Of a stretch of 64,000 nt of DNA, positions 6,869-15,183 are shown piece by piece. Both the position numbers and the translations under genes were made by a program. The notes under the pieces were generated by a model. The model saw nothing but the letters and a program-made list of their open reading frames with translations, did not search any database and was not told the origin of the DNA. The DNA comes from Arthrobacter sp. NicSoilB8. Lineage in GTDB: Bacteria; Actinomycetota; Actinomycetes; Actinomycetales; Micrococcaceae. The stretch covers positions 3,906,001 to 3,970,000 of the forward strand of contig NZ_AP024655.1 of the NCBI RefSeq assembly GCF_019977355.1. Direction: 5' to 3'. Position 1 is the stretch's first letter; each line of letters starts with the position of its first letter.

Positions 6869-8317
6869 CTAGATCGAGTAGCGCTCGTCCTCGTGGTCGC
6901 CCGGGTGGTCGTTGACCAGTCCGGCCGCGAGGGTGTTGCCGTCGAGCGGGTCGATCACCAGGAACGCGCCGGTGCGGCGGTGGTGCAGGTAGTTCTCCAG
7001 CGGAAGCGGGGCGGCAAGCCGGAGCTGCGCATGCCCGATGTCGTTCAGTTCCAGCGTCGTAGTGGGCTCCAGCCGGAAGCTGGCGAGGTCCAGCTTGCCC
7101 GTCACGTTCCGGACCAGGGCCTGGACCGTGCGGGTGCCGTGCTTGACCAGCACCTTGGCGCCCTCGCGGAGCGGCTTGGGCGAGAGCCAGCACAGCGCGG
7201 CGTAGACGTCGGCCGAGGATTCGCGCACGGTTCCGGCGGCCGCGATCGTGTCACCGCGGGCGACGTCGAACTCGTCGGCCAGGCGCAGCGCCACGGACTG
7301 CGGGGCGGCCGCCTCGGCGAGCTCGAGGCCGGCGAAGTCGATTCCGGTGACGGTGGTGGTGCGCGGGGCCTGGCCCGGCGTCAGGACGCTGACCTGGTCC
7401 CCCACCTTCACGGAGCCCTCGGTGATCTGGCCTGCATAGGCGCGGTAGTCGCGGTACGCCTCGGGGTCCAGGCCGCCGGCGACGGCGTCGGGAGCCAGTG
7501 CGCCCTGCGGCCGGACGACCAGCTGGACCGGGAAGCGGAAGCTTTCCAGGTGGCTTTCGAGTTCGTCGGCGGCCGGCAGGGTCTCCAGGACCTCCAGCAG
7601 CGCCGGACCGTCGTACCAGGGGGTGCGGTCCGAGCGGTCCACGACGTTGTCGCCGTCGAGCGCGGACACCGGGATGACGAAAAGATCCGTGATCACGCCT
7701 GTATTTGAGTCGTCACGGCCGAGGCCCAGCTCGCGGCCGACCTGCTGCACGTCCGCCTCGATCTCGCGGAACACGTCCTCGCTGAAGTCCACGAGGTCGA
7801 TCTTGTTCACGGCGACGATCACGTGCGCCACGCGCAGCAGCTGCAGCACGGACAGGTGCCGGCGGGTCTGCTCCAGGACACCCTTGCGGGCGTCGATGAG
7901 CACGACGACGGCGTCCGCGGTGGACGCGCCGGTCACCGTGTTCTTGGTGTACTGCACGTGCCCGGGGCAGTCCGCGAGGATGAAGCTGCGGCGGTCCGTG
8001 GCGAAGTAGCGGTAGGCGACGTCGATGGTGATGCCCTGCTCGCGCTCGGCACGCAGGCCGTCGGTCAGCAGGGCGAGGTCGATCGCTTGCGTGCCTGTGG
8101 CCCCGGAGCCGCCGAAGCCGCGGTCCGCGGAGGTGCGGGCGACGGCATCGAGCTGGTCGGCGAGGATCGCCTTCGAGTCGTGCAGGAGCCGGCCCACCAG
8201 GGTGGACTTGCCGTCGTCGACGGAGCCGGCGGTGGCGAAGCGGAACAGCGAAGCGTGCGCGAGGGGGGCCTCGTCAAGAAGGGCCGCCGCGCGGGCGGTG
8301 TCGATGTCGGTGCTCAT
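6869..8317 (-). CDS. cysN: Sulfate adenylyltransferase large (GTPase) subunit
   Basis: 482 residues. The EF-Tu-like GTPase domain shows G1 GSVDDGKST (31-39), G3 DCPGHVQYTKN and G4 NKIDLVD, followed by the domain-2 and domain-3 barrels. With CysD it makes APS from sulfate and ATP, driven by GTP hydrolysis. There is no C-terminal APS-kinase domain; the protein ends soon after the third domain, so this is CysN and not a CysNC fusion. Its ATG overlaps the TAA of cysD by one base (TAATG), the last coupling of the sir-cysH-cysD-cysN operon. Confidence 0.96.
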   Translation of the reverse strand: MSTDIDTARAAALLDEAPLAHASLFRFATAGSVDDGKSTLVGRLLHDSKAILADQLDAVARTSADRGFGGSGATGTQAIDLALLTDGLRAEREQGITIDVAYRYFATDRRSFILADCPGHVQYTKNTVTGASTADAVVVLIDARKGVLEQTRRHLSVLQLLRVAHVIVAVNKIDLVDFSEDVFREIEADVQQVGRELGLGRDDSNTGVITDLFVIPVSALDGDNVVDRSDRTPWYDGPALLEVLETLPAADELESHLESFRFPVQLVVRPQGALAPDAVAGGLDPEAYRDYRAYAGQITEGSVKVGDQVSVLTPGQAPRTTTVTGIDFAGLELAEAAAPQSVALRLADEFDVARGDTIAAAGTVRESSADVYAALCWLSPKPLREGAKVLVKHGTRTVQALVRNVTGKLDLASFRLEPTTTLELNDIGHAQLRLAAPLPLENYLHHRRTGAFLVIDPLDGNTLAAGLVNDHPGDHEDERYSI

Positions 8318-9264
8318 TAGAAATAGCCGTCCTTCTTGCGGTCTTCCATGGCGGCCTCGGAGATGCGGTCATCGGCCCGGGTGGCGCCACGTTCGGTGAT
8401 GGTGGAGGCGGCAACCTCAATGACGACGTCGCGCACGGTGGCGGCGGCCGATTCCACGGCGCCGGTGCAGGACATGTCGCCGACGGTCCGGTACCGGACC
8501 GTCTTGGTGATGACTTCCTCGGTGTCGCGCGGCTGGGAAACCTCGCCCACGGCGCGCCACATGCCGTCACGGGCGAAGACCTCGCGCTCGTGGGCGTAGT
8601 ACAGGCCCGGCAGCTCGATGTTCTCGCGCTCGATGTAGCGCCAGACGTCCAGTTCGGTCCAGTTGCTGATCGGAAAGGCCCGGACGTGCTGGCCCACGGT
8701 GTGCCGGCCGTTGTACAGGTTCCACAGCTCCGGGCGCTGGTTGCGGGGGTCCCACTGGCCGAACTCGTCGCGCAGGCTCAGGATCCGTTCCTTGGCCCGG
8801 GCCTTGTCCTCGTCCCGGCGGCCGCCGCCGAACACGGCGTCGAACTTGTTGCGCTGGATCGCATCCAGCAGCGGGACGGTCTGCAGCGGGTTGCGGGTGC
8901 CGTCCGCGCGCTCGGCCAGCTCGCCGGAGTCGATGAACTCCTGGACGGAGCCGACGACGAGCTTGAGGCCCAGCCGTTCCACGGTGCGGTCACGGAAGTC
9001 GATGACCTCGGGAAAGTTGTGGCCGGTGTCCACGTGCAGCACCGGGAAGGGAACCTTGCCGGGCCAGAACGCCTTCGTGGCCAGGTGCAGCATCACCACG
9101 GAGTCCTTGCCGCCGGAGAACAGCAGCGCGGGCTTCTCGAACTCGGCAACCACCTCGCGGATGATGTGGATGGCCTCGGACTCAAGGGTGTCCAGGCTGG
9201 AAAGGCGTGTGGAAACGGGAGCGTCGGTCACCTGTGTGGGCTCCTCAGTCAGGAAAGTGCTCAT
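8317..9264 (-). CDS. cysD: Sulfate adenylyltransferase small subunit
   Basis: 315 residues of the PP-loop ATP pyrophosphatase family. The PP-loop LLFSGGKDSVVMLHL lies near residue 50, followed by FPVLHVDTGHNFPEVIDFRD. RRDEDKARAKERILSLRD and NWTELDVWRYIERE are CysD-type and distinguish it from CysH. The start is the ATG at 9262-9264, which overlaps the cysH stop (ATGA); an in-frame ATG five codons upstream is less likely. It works as a complex with CysN in sulfate activation in the cytoplasm. Confidence 0.96.
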   Translation of the reverse strand: MSTFLTEEPTQVTDAPVSTRLSSLDTLESEAIHIIREVVAEFEKPALLFSGGKDSVVMLHLATKAFWPGKVPFPVLHVDTGHNFPEVIDFRDRTVERLGLKLVVGSVQEFIDSGELAERADGTRNPLQTVPLLDAIQRNKFDAVFGGGRRDEDKARAKERILSLRDEFGQWDPRNQRPELWNLYNGRHTVGQHVRAFPISNWTELDVWRYIERENIELPGLYYAHEREVFARDGMWRAVGEVSQPRDTEEVITKTVRYRTVGDMSCTGAVESAAATVRDVVIEVAASTITERGATRADDRISEAAMEDRKKDGYF

Positions 9265-9971
9265 ACGTGTAGTCCGCATTCTGTCTTGTCGGTACCTGCC
9301 CAGCGGCCGGCGCGGGGATCATCGCCGGGCGCCACCTTGCGGGTGCAGGGCTGGCAGCCAATGGACGGGTAGCCCTGTGAAAGCAGCGGGTTGACGGGCA
9401 GGAGGTTGTCGTCGGAGTACTGCACCAGCTGGTCGAAGGTCCAGGCGGCCACCGGGTTGACCTTGACCAGGCCGTTGGCCTCGTCCCAGGTGATCAGCGG
9501 CGTGTTGGTGCGGGTGGGAGCCTCGTCGCGGCGGACCCCGGTGAACCAGAGCTCGTAGCCGGCGAGGGTGCGGCGCAGGGGCGCCACCTTGCGCAGGGCA
9601 CAGCACTGGGCGGCGTCGCGGGCGAAGAGGTCCTTGCCCAGGAGCCGGTCCTGCTGCTCCACGGTGTTCTCCGGCAGGACGTCGACGACGTTGACGCGGA
9701 GGTTGGCCGCGACCTCGTCGCGCGTCGCGTACGTCTCCGGGAAGTGGTACCCGGTTTCCAGGAACAGGACGTCGACGCCGGGGAGCTGGTCCGCGACGAG
9801 GGCCGGCAGGACGGCGTCGGCCATGGAGCAGGCGACGGCGACCGCGGGAAGCTCGAAATTGCGGACCACCCAGGCGATGACATCGCGGGCCGGGGCGTCC
9901 CAGCCGAGTTCGGCGGCGCCGGCCTCGGCGAGGGCCTTGAGCTCCTCGTGGGTGCGGAGTGCTGCGGTCAC
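9261..9971 (-). CDS. cysH: Assimilatory adenylyl-sulfate (APS) reductase
   Basis: 236 residues. The four cysteines that bind a [4Fe-4S] cluster in APS reductases are present: CC at 123-124 and CxxC at 206-209 (GCQPCTR). The catalytic cysteine is in the terminal KTECGLHV. Classical PAPS reductases lack the cluster cysteines, so the substrate is probably APS, consistent with the absence of an APS kinase gene here. It makes sulfite for the adjacent sulfite reductase using thioredoxin. The GTG start at 9969-9971 overlaps the sir stop (GTGA), showing translational coupling. Confidence 0.94.
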   Translation of the reverse strand: MTAALRTHEELKALAEAGAAELGWDAPARDVIAWVVRNFELPAVAVACSMADAVLPALVADQLPGVDVLFLETGYHFPETYATRDEVAANLRVNVVDVLPENTVEQQDRLLGKDLFARDAAQCCALRKVAPLRRTLAGYELWFTGVRRDEAPTRTNTPLITWDEANGLVKVNPVAAWTFDQLVQYSDDNLLPVNPLLSQGYPSIGCQPCTRKVAPGDDPRAGRWAGTDKTECGLHV

Positions 9972-11713
9972 TGGAGATCACCTTCGTCCGCGGCGAATGC
10001 CCACTCGGCAAAGCTCTGGCCTTCGGAGCGGTCCGCGACGAACTTCCGGACCACGCGCTCGACGTAGTCGGGCAGCTCGCCGGCCGTGACCTTCAGGCCG
10101 CGGACGGTGCGGCCGAGGCCGGCCTCCTCGCGGTTGTTGGACGCCAGCCCGCCGCCGAGGTGGACCTGGAAACCCGGGGTGGGGTCGCCGTCGGGCGTGG
10201 GGAGCATCATGCCCTTGAGGCCGATGTCCGCCGTCTGGATCCGGGCGCAGGAGTTGGGGCAGCCGTTGATGTGCAGGGACAGCGCCTGGGGCAGCTGCTT
10301 GCTCTCGGCGAGGTCGGCCAGGCGGCGCTCCAGCTCGGCAACCGCCGTCGCCGCCGTGACCTTCGTTTCCACGATGGCGAGCTTGCAGAACTCGATGCCG
10401 GTGCAGGCGATGGTGCCGCGGCGGAACACGGACGGCCGGGCGGACAGGCCCAGGGCGTCGAGCTCGGCCACGAGCGCCTCCACCTGGTCCTTGGGCACGT
10501 CGAGGACCACGAGCTTCTGGTGCGGGGTGGTGCGCAGGCGGTGTGAGCCGCGGGCTTCGAGGGTGTCCGCGAGCTTGACGAGCTGGCCGCCGGAGAGGCG
10601 TCCGGCCAGCGGGGTGGCGCCGATGAAGAACTTGCCGTCCTTCTGTTCGTGCACGCCGATGTGGTCGCCGGGCGTGGAGGGCTTGGGCGCGGCGGGGCCG
10701 TCGCTGAGCTTGTAGCCGAGGTATTCGTCCTCGAGGACCTGGCGGAACTTTTCGGGACCCCAGTCGGCCAGCAGGAACTTCAGGCGCGCCTTGGTCCGCA
10801 TGCGCCGGTAGCCGTAGTCGCGGAAGATGCTGGTGACGCCGAGCCACACGTCGGCGGCCTGGTCCGGCCGGACGAAGGCGCCGAGGCGCTTGCCCAGCAT
10901 CGGGTTGGTGGAGAGCGCGCCGCCCACCCAGAGGTCGTAGCCGATGCCGAGTTCGGGGTGGACCAGGCCCACCAGGGCGACGTCGTTGATCTCGTGCACC
11001 ACGTCCTGGCTGGGGTGGCCGGTGATGGCGGTCTTGAATTTGCGCGGCAGGTTCGCGAGCTCGGGGTCGCCGATGAAGCGTTCGGCGAGCTCCTGGATCA
11101 GGGGCGTGGGATCGATGATCTCGTCCTTGGCGATGCCCGCCACCGGGGAGCCCAGGATCACGCGGGGGACGTCGCCGCAGGCTTCCGTGGTGGACAGCCC
11201 CACGCCCTCGAGCCGGCGCCAGATCTCGGGCATGTCTTCCACCCGGATCCAGTGCAGCTGGATGTTCTGCCGGTCCGTGAGGTCGGCCGAGTCGCGGGCG
11301 AAGTCCACGGAGATCTGGCCGATGACGCGCAGCTGCTCGGTGGTGAGCGCACCGCCGTCGATCCTGACACGGAGCATGAAGTATTTGTCTTCGAGTTCGT
11401 GCGGCTCAAGCGTGGCCGTCTTGCCGCCGTCGATCCCGGGTTTGCGCTGGGTGTAGAGGCCCCACCAGCGGAAGCGGCCGTGCAGGTCCGTGCCGTCGAT
11501 CGAATCGAAGCCGTGCTTGGCGTAAACGGACTCGATACGCTCGCGCACGTTGAGGCCGTTGTCTTCCTGCTTCCACGTTTCGTTGGCGTTCAGTGGCGCG
11601 GTGCCGTCCACCTTCCACTGCCCGTGCGGCTTCGCGGCGGGGCGGGAGGGGCGCTTGGTGCGGCCGGCGGCAGCCTCGTCCGTGGACGCTCCGGCTAGAG
11701 CTGTATCAGTCAT
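9968..11713 (-). CDS. sir: Ferredoxin-dependent siroheme sulfite/nitrite reductase
   Basis: 581 residues, full length for the monomeric ferredoxin-type enzymes such as mycobacterial NirA/SirA. Two ferredoxin-like half-domains and two reductase domains are recognisable. The cluster/siroheme cysteines lie in ACTGIEFCKLA and INGCPNSCAR (CX5C and CX3C spacing). An N-terminal tail rich in Ala, Lys and Arg precedes the conserved WKQEDNGLNVRERIE. First gene of sir-cysH-cysD-cysN, so sulfite, not nitrite, is the likely substrate. The ATG at 11711-11713 lies six bases after a -10 element, so the mRNA is probably leaderless. Confidence 0.93.
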   Translation of the reverse strand: MTDTALAGASTDEAAAGRTKRPSRPAAKPHGQWKVDGTAPLNANETWKQEDNGLNVRERIESVYAKHGFDSIDGTDLHGRFRWWGLYTQRKPGIDGGKTATLEPHELEDKYFMLRVRIDGGALTTEQLRVIGQISVDFARDSADLTDRQNIQLHWIRVEDMPEIWRRLEGVGLSTTEACGDVPRVILGSPVAGIAKDEIIDPTPLIQELAERFIGDPELANLPRKFKTAITGHPSQDVVHEINDVALVGLVHPELGIGYDLWVGGALSTNPMLGKRLGAFVRPDQAADVWLGVTSIFRDYGYRRMRTKARLKFLLADWGPEKFRQVLEDEYLGYKLSDGPAAPKPSTPGDHIGVHEQKDGKFFIGATPLAGRLSGGQLVKLADTLEARGSHRLRTTPHQKLVVLDVPKDQVEALVAELDALGLSARPSVFRRGTIACTGIEFCKLAIVETKVTAATAVAELERRLADLAESKQLPQALSLHINGCPNSCARIQTADIGLKGMMLPTPDGDPTPGFQVHLGGGLASNNREEAGLGRTVRGLKVTAGELPDYVERVVRKFVADRSEGQSFAEWAFAADEGDLQ

Positions 11714-11719
11714 GCATCG

Positions 11720-11749
11720 ACTGTAGGGGTGGCCGTAATGCCGTCACAA
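11720..11749 (-). promoter_or_regulatory. Leaderless-type promoter of the sir-cysHDN operon
   Basis: Minus strand: -35 TTGTGA (11744-11749), 18-base spacer, -10 TACAGT (11720-11725), then CGATGC and the ATG. The hexamer CGATGC before ATG is identical to that of cobA. GTCAC motifs at 11743, 11767 and 11787 (plus strand) are candidate operator sites also found upstream of cobA. Confidence 0.55.
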
Positions 11750-11843
11750 AGGGTCAGAAACGTTGAGTCACCTAGGGCAACATTTCGTCACGAACCGCCG
11801 CAAGGTCTTGAAGAAGCGGCGCGCCTGTGCATCGGCCGGACCG

Positions 11844-12590
11844 TCAGCCCCTGGTCTTTGGGGCTGCGGCGAGCGCGGCGTCGTAGCGTTCCAGGGCGAT
11901 CTCGGCGAGGACCGGCGAGGGCAGCAGCGGAGCCGTCACGAGGTCCGCGCCGGCTTTGGCCAGCTGGTCGTGGAAGAAGCCGGGCGCCAGGAGGTAGGAG
12001 GCGATGACCACGCGTCCGCCGAGGTACACCGCGCCGGCCGACTCCCCCGCGCCGGCACCGCCGGCGGCCTCCTCGCGGAGCATCGCGACGGCGTCGGGAA
12101 CCGAGGGCTTGGCGGAGGCGCCGTAGGCGGCCACGATCCGGTTGGACCGCAGGGCACGGAGCTGTCCGGCAAGTTCCTCGACGTTGCCCGAGGCGCTGGG
12201 GTCCGAGGACCCGGCGGCGGCGAGGATTACGGCGTCGTTGTCCGTCACGCCGGCCTCGCGCAGGCGCTGGTCCAGCAGCGCAGCGAGCCGCGGATCCGGC
12301 CCCAGCGGCTCGGCGGCCAGGGTGTCCGGCCTGCTCTTGACGGCCCGGGCGATGTCCACCTTGACGTGGTAGCCGACGCTGAGCAGCAGCGGAACCACGA
12401 CGGCGGTCTCCCCCGCCGGGAGGCCCGCCACGACGGCCGGCAGGTCCGGATCCTGCACGTCGACGTAGGCCTCGCGGACGTCCAGTCCGGGACGGAGCGC
12501 GGCGATGCCGTCCCGGAGCGCGTGGACCTCCGCGGCTCCGAGCGGGCTGGACGTGCCGTGGGCGCAGGCGATCAGGATGGGGCTATTCAT
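11844..12590 (-). CDS. CbiX/SirB-like sirohydrochlorin chelatase
   Basis: 248 residues with the chelatase start PILIACAHGTSSPLGAA, whose histidine is the metal-binding catalytic residue, and a second VVPLLLSVGYHVKVDIARAV block with another conserved histidine. The length fits a two-half-domain CbiX protein. It would insert iron into sirohydrochlorin from the fused enzyme at 334-1620, completing siroheme for the sulfite reductase 130 bases downstream on the same strand. Cobalt chelation is possible in the family, but no cobalamin genes are nearby. Confidence 0.88.
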   Translation of the reverse strand: MNSPILIACAHGTSSPLGAAEVHALRDGIAALRPGLDVREAYVDVQDPDLPAVVAGLPAGETAVVVPLLLSVGYHVKVDIARAVKSRPDTLAAEPLGPDPRLAALLDQRLREAGVTDNDAVILAAAGSSDPSASGNVEELAGQLRALRSNRIVAAYGASAKPSVPDAVAMLREEAAGGAGAGESAGAVYLGGRVVIASYLLAPGFFHDQLAKAGADLVTAPLLPSPVLAEIALERYDAALAAAPKTRG

Positions 12591-12651
12591 AGCCGTTAGC
12601 GTAACCTTGGAGCCGCCCTATCCGCCCCCTTGTTATCGACCGGGACGCTTC

Positions 12652-13317
12652 GTGACCTTCTCCTTCAGCATTGTCCTGGTCTGGCTCGACCTCGCCGGCG
12701 TGTTCTTCTTTGCGGTCTCCGGCTCGCTGCTCGCGGCGCGGAAGCAGTTCGACATCATCGGCTCGCTGCTCCTGGCCTCGGTGGTGAGCCTGGGCGGCGG
12801 CGTCATTCGCGACATCATCATCAACGCGGGCCCGCCCGCGGCCTTCACCAACCCGGCCTACCTGGCGCCGCCGCTGCTTGCCACGGTGCTGGTGTATTTC
12901 CTGTTCTCCAGTGTCCAGCGCTTCACCTCGCTGCTGATCCTGTTCGACGCCGGCGGGCTGGCCCTGTTCTGCATCACCGGCACGCTCAAGGCCCTGGCCG
13001 CCGGGATGAATCCCGTGGCCGCCGTCCTGCTGGGTGTCACGACGGCGGTGGGCGGCGGCCTGCTGCGGGACATCACCGCCAATGAGGTGCCGCAGCTCTT
13101 CGACCCCGGGGATCTGTACGCGCTTCCGGCATTCGCCGGGGCGGCGTCCACCGTGATCCTGTCCCTCACGGGGACCTTCACCGCGGTGACTGCCTGCGCC
13201 GTCGCGGCCCTTGTCTTCGCTTTCCGGGTCACGGCCTGGCGGCGGCACTGGTACGTTCCGCTGGCGGTCCGCGGCTGGCACCGGCTTGGCGTGGGCACAG
13301 CGGAAAACGACAGCTAG
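12652..13317 (+). CDS. TRIC/UPF0126 family trimeric intracellular cation-channel protein
   Basis: 221 residues, about seven membrane segments in two related halves. Each half carries the glycine-rich signature: SLGGGVIRDIIIN in the first and AVGGGLLRDITAN in the second. Bacterial TRIC homologues form potassium-permeable trimers. The GTG at 12652 places the start just before the first hydrophobic segment (FSIVLVWLDLAGVFFFAVSG); longer in-frame starts would overlap the divergent chelatase gene. Stands alone, divergent from the siroheme gene by 61 bases. Confidence 0.85.
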   Translation: MTFSFSIVLVWLDLAGVFFFAVSGSLLAARKQFDIIGSLLLASVVSLGGGVIRDIIINAGPPAAFTNPAYLAPPLLATVLVYFLFSSVQRFTSLLILFDAGGLALFCITGTLKALAAGMNPVAAVLLGVTTAVGGGLLRDITANEVPQLFDPGDLYALPAFAGAASTVILSLTGTFTAVTACAVAALVFAFRVTAWRRHWYVPLAVRGWHRLGVGTAENDS

Positions 13318-13337
13318 GGATTGGCTAGGATAAGACC

Positions 13338-13766
13338 ATGACTGACATGTTCCTCGAGAAATTCCGCGCGCTTGTCCCGAAGTATCTCGAAGACGAATGG
13401 CAGGAAGAAGATGGCCTCCCGGCCGAGGAGCTCGACGCCGCCCTCGCCGAACACCAGTTCGAGATCCCGCTGGTGCTGCGCGAGTTCTACCTGGCCATCG
13501 GCGGCTGCGAGGACCTCATGGAGGCCTACCACTACTTCTGGGACCCCGAAGAGCTCGAAGTCGATGATGAGGGCTTCCTGATGTTCCTCGAGGACGAGGA
13601 AGAGCAGTTCACCTGGGGCTTCCGCGTGGGCGACCTCAGCGTCCCGGATCCGATCGTGTACCGCCGCAACAACGCCCGCGGCCAGTGGAAGAGCGAAGAG
13701 GGGACCTTCTCGGAATTCGTCTTCGACATGTTCGAGTGGGCCTTCAACGACGAGGACGACGACTAG
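13338..13766 (+). CDS. SMI1/KNR4 (SUKH)-like acidic protein
   Basis: 142 residues, very acidic, with a C-terminal run of Asp/Glu. The segment EIPLVLREFYLAIGG followed by an aromatic-rich YHYFWDPEEL resembles the SUKH fold (IP..LREFY..G). SUKH proteins often act as immunity proteins to secreted toxins or as regulators, but no toxin gene is visible here. It starts 20 bases after the TRIC gene and may share its transcript. The family assignment is by pattern only. Confidence 0.6.
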   Translation: MTDMFLEKFRALVPKYLEDEWQEEDGLPAEELDAALAEHQFEIPLVLREFYLAIGGCEDLMEAYHYFWDPEELEVDDEGFLMFLEDEEEQFTWGFRVGDLSVPDPIVYRRNNARGQWKSEEGTFSEFVFDMFEWAFNDEDDD

Positions 13767-13927
13767 GCCGCCGGCGGCTCCCCTGCCGCCACCTCCTGCC
13801 ACTCGCCGCCCGCCCCGCCCGCCGATCCTCCCGCCCGCCGATTCTCCCCGGGTTTGGCGGCCTTCACCGGAGTGTCGGGCCGAAACGCCGTCGTGCTGCG
13901 GCGTCGGGCGTTCATACCTGGGGAAAC

Positions 13928-14749
13928 TCAGCGGATGACGCGGCCGCGCAGCACCTGCCACACCTCGTCAAGGACCTTCTGCGGGTTGTAGACGACGTCG
14001 GCATACCCGTACCGGAGGACGGCGTAGCCCGTCAGGGTGCTCGCGTTGTTCCGCCCCCGGTCCTTCTTGACCTGCGCGCGCTCAAGATGGCTGCTCCCGT
14101 CGATCTCCACGATCAGGAATCCCTCGAGGAGGAAGTCCACGATGCCGATCCCCGGCAGTGCCACCTGGGTCCGGGTGTAGATTCCCTGGCTCCTGAAGAG
14201 GAGCCTGGCAACGACTTCAATCGCCGAGTCCGCCGTGCCGTCCACAAGCTCCAGGACTGCGCGGGCGGCCCCGTTCCGGTTACCGGGCAACCTCTGCCTG
14301 AGGTAGTCCAGTGTGGTGCGTCCCTGCAACAGGGCACTCTCCACCATGACGGCGGCCTCCACCGGCGGCAAGCATCGCAGGGCATGAAGCAGGGTATCGG
14401 TGAGTCCTGCTACGGGACGGGGGAACTCCGGCGGCACCACGCTGCCGCGGTGGATTACTGCACCGGCGGCCGCGCCGTGCCGGCACAGCAGATGCAGCCG
14501 CTCGGGCGGGTGGAGCCGCCACAGCCCGTGGTGCGGGGCCGCCGAGGCGCAGCACAACAGGCCGTTGGCCAACACCGCGGCAACCAGATCAGGCCCGGCG
14601 CCCGGCAGTGCCACGATTCCGTGGCGCAGCCGCACTACGTCACCTGCCGTGACCGCGTTCCTGATACTCCGCTCAGAGAAGCCCGCCTGCAGCAGAGTTC
14701 CGGTCCGGGCCACGGAGCCTGCGTACTGCAGGTAACTGTTGACGTCCAT
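13928..14749 (-). CDS. DUF559 / AbiEi-antitoxin-like protein (VSR-type endonuclease fold)
   Basis: 273 residues. The N-terminal 60 residues (TLLQAGFSERSIRNAVTAGDVVRLRHGIVALP) look like the winged helix of AbiEi-type proteins, which opens with a recognition helix and an R.G.Y/V motif. The C-terminus (about 180-270) is DUF559-like with SAIEVVARLLF, IVDFLLEGFLIVEIDGSSHL and YGYADVVYNP, a PD-(D/E)XK-like core. Such genes are frequent single genes in Arthrobacter-like genomes; function unknown. The protein at 23216-24175 has the same architecture but is clearly diverged. Confidence 0.7.
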   Translation of the reverse strand: MDVNSYLQYAGSVARTGTLLQAGFSERSIRNAVTAGDVVRLRHGIVALPGAGPDLVAAVLANGLLCCASAAPHHGLWRLHPPERLHLLCRHGAAAGAVIHRGSVVPPEFPRPVAGLTDTLLHALRCLPPVEAAVMVESALLQGRTTLDYLRQRLPGNRNGAARAVLELVDGTADSAIEVVARLLFRSQGIYTRTQVALPGIGIVDFLLEGFLIVEIDGSSHLERAQVKKDRGRNNASTLTGYAVLRYGYADVVYNPQKVLDEVWQVLRGRVIR

Positions 14750-14963
14750 GAACCCAGCACAGTCCCGAAGCGGACCCTCCGACAGCTACGTTTGCGCCTA
14801 TGTGGAAACTTCCGGCGCCGGTTCTCCCCGGCTTTGGAGCATCCGCACGGCGTGGCCCGCCCGTTTCCGTGGCCGCCGGGTCAAAAGTTGGGGAGACTCC
14901 TCCAAGGGTCCGAGTAAAAAACGGCATCAGCGAAAACCCGTGACAGTCAATTTACAAAAACGC

Positions 14964-14992
14964 TAGACAGCATGACAAAACTGTCATAGTCT
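14964..14992 (+). promoter_or_regulatory. Candidate promoter with operator-like inverted repeat
   Basis: Plus strand: TAGACA (14964-14969), 17 bases, TAGTCT (14987-14992). Inside the spacer lies ATGACA-AAAC-TGTCAT (14972-14987), a perfect inverted repeat suited to a dimeric repressor. It would drive a short transcript across the stem-loop at 15042-15098. Confidence 0.3.
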
Positions 14993-15010
14993 CTTTCTTG
15001 GGTTCACCAA

Positions 15011-15106
15011 ATGCCTCCGGTGGATCTGATGCGAACGGAGAAATGGCCCCGGTTCGGCACAACGGAAGACTCGGACGTTGTGAGGAACCGGGGCCATTCC
15101 GTTTAA
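15011..15106 (+). CDS. Candidate 31-residue reading frame overlapping a stem-loop
   Basis: ATG 15011 to TAA 15104-15106, peptide beginning MPPVDLMRTEKWPRFG. It lies just after the promoter-like element at 14964-14992. Half of it is the stem-loop at 15042-15098, so the frame may be incidental to a terminator or small RNA. No ribosome site is evident. Confidence 0.15.
   Translation: MPPVDLMRTEKWPRFGTTEDSDVVRNRGHSV
15042..15098. terminator. Long stem-loop behind the polyprenyl synthase gene
   Basis: Arms AATGGCCCCGGTTC and GAACCGGGGCCATT pair perfectly, and CACAACG (15058-15064) pairs with CGTTGTG (15076-15082) inside. It lies 86 bases beyond the stop of the minus-strand menaquinone operon and is the best candidate for its terminator. 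Confidence 0.65.
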
Positions 15107-15183
15107 GAATCAGCAATCCGGAAGCACCCTGGCGGCAGCACCCAGCAGCGCAGGCCGGGGACCTGCGACGGCGGGGACCAGTG

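Larger units (their letters stand above)
14750..15183. other. Intergenic region with promoter-like and stem-loop elements
   Basis: 434 bases between the DUF559 gene (starting at 14749, minus) and the polyprenyl synthase stop (minus). The left part is ordinary upstream DNA. From 14941 the sequence is AT-richer and holds a promoter-like pair, a small inverted repeat and a long stem-loop, listed separately. No convincing full-length gene. Confidence 0.6.
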
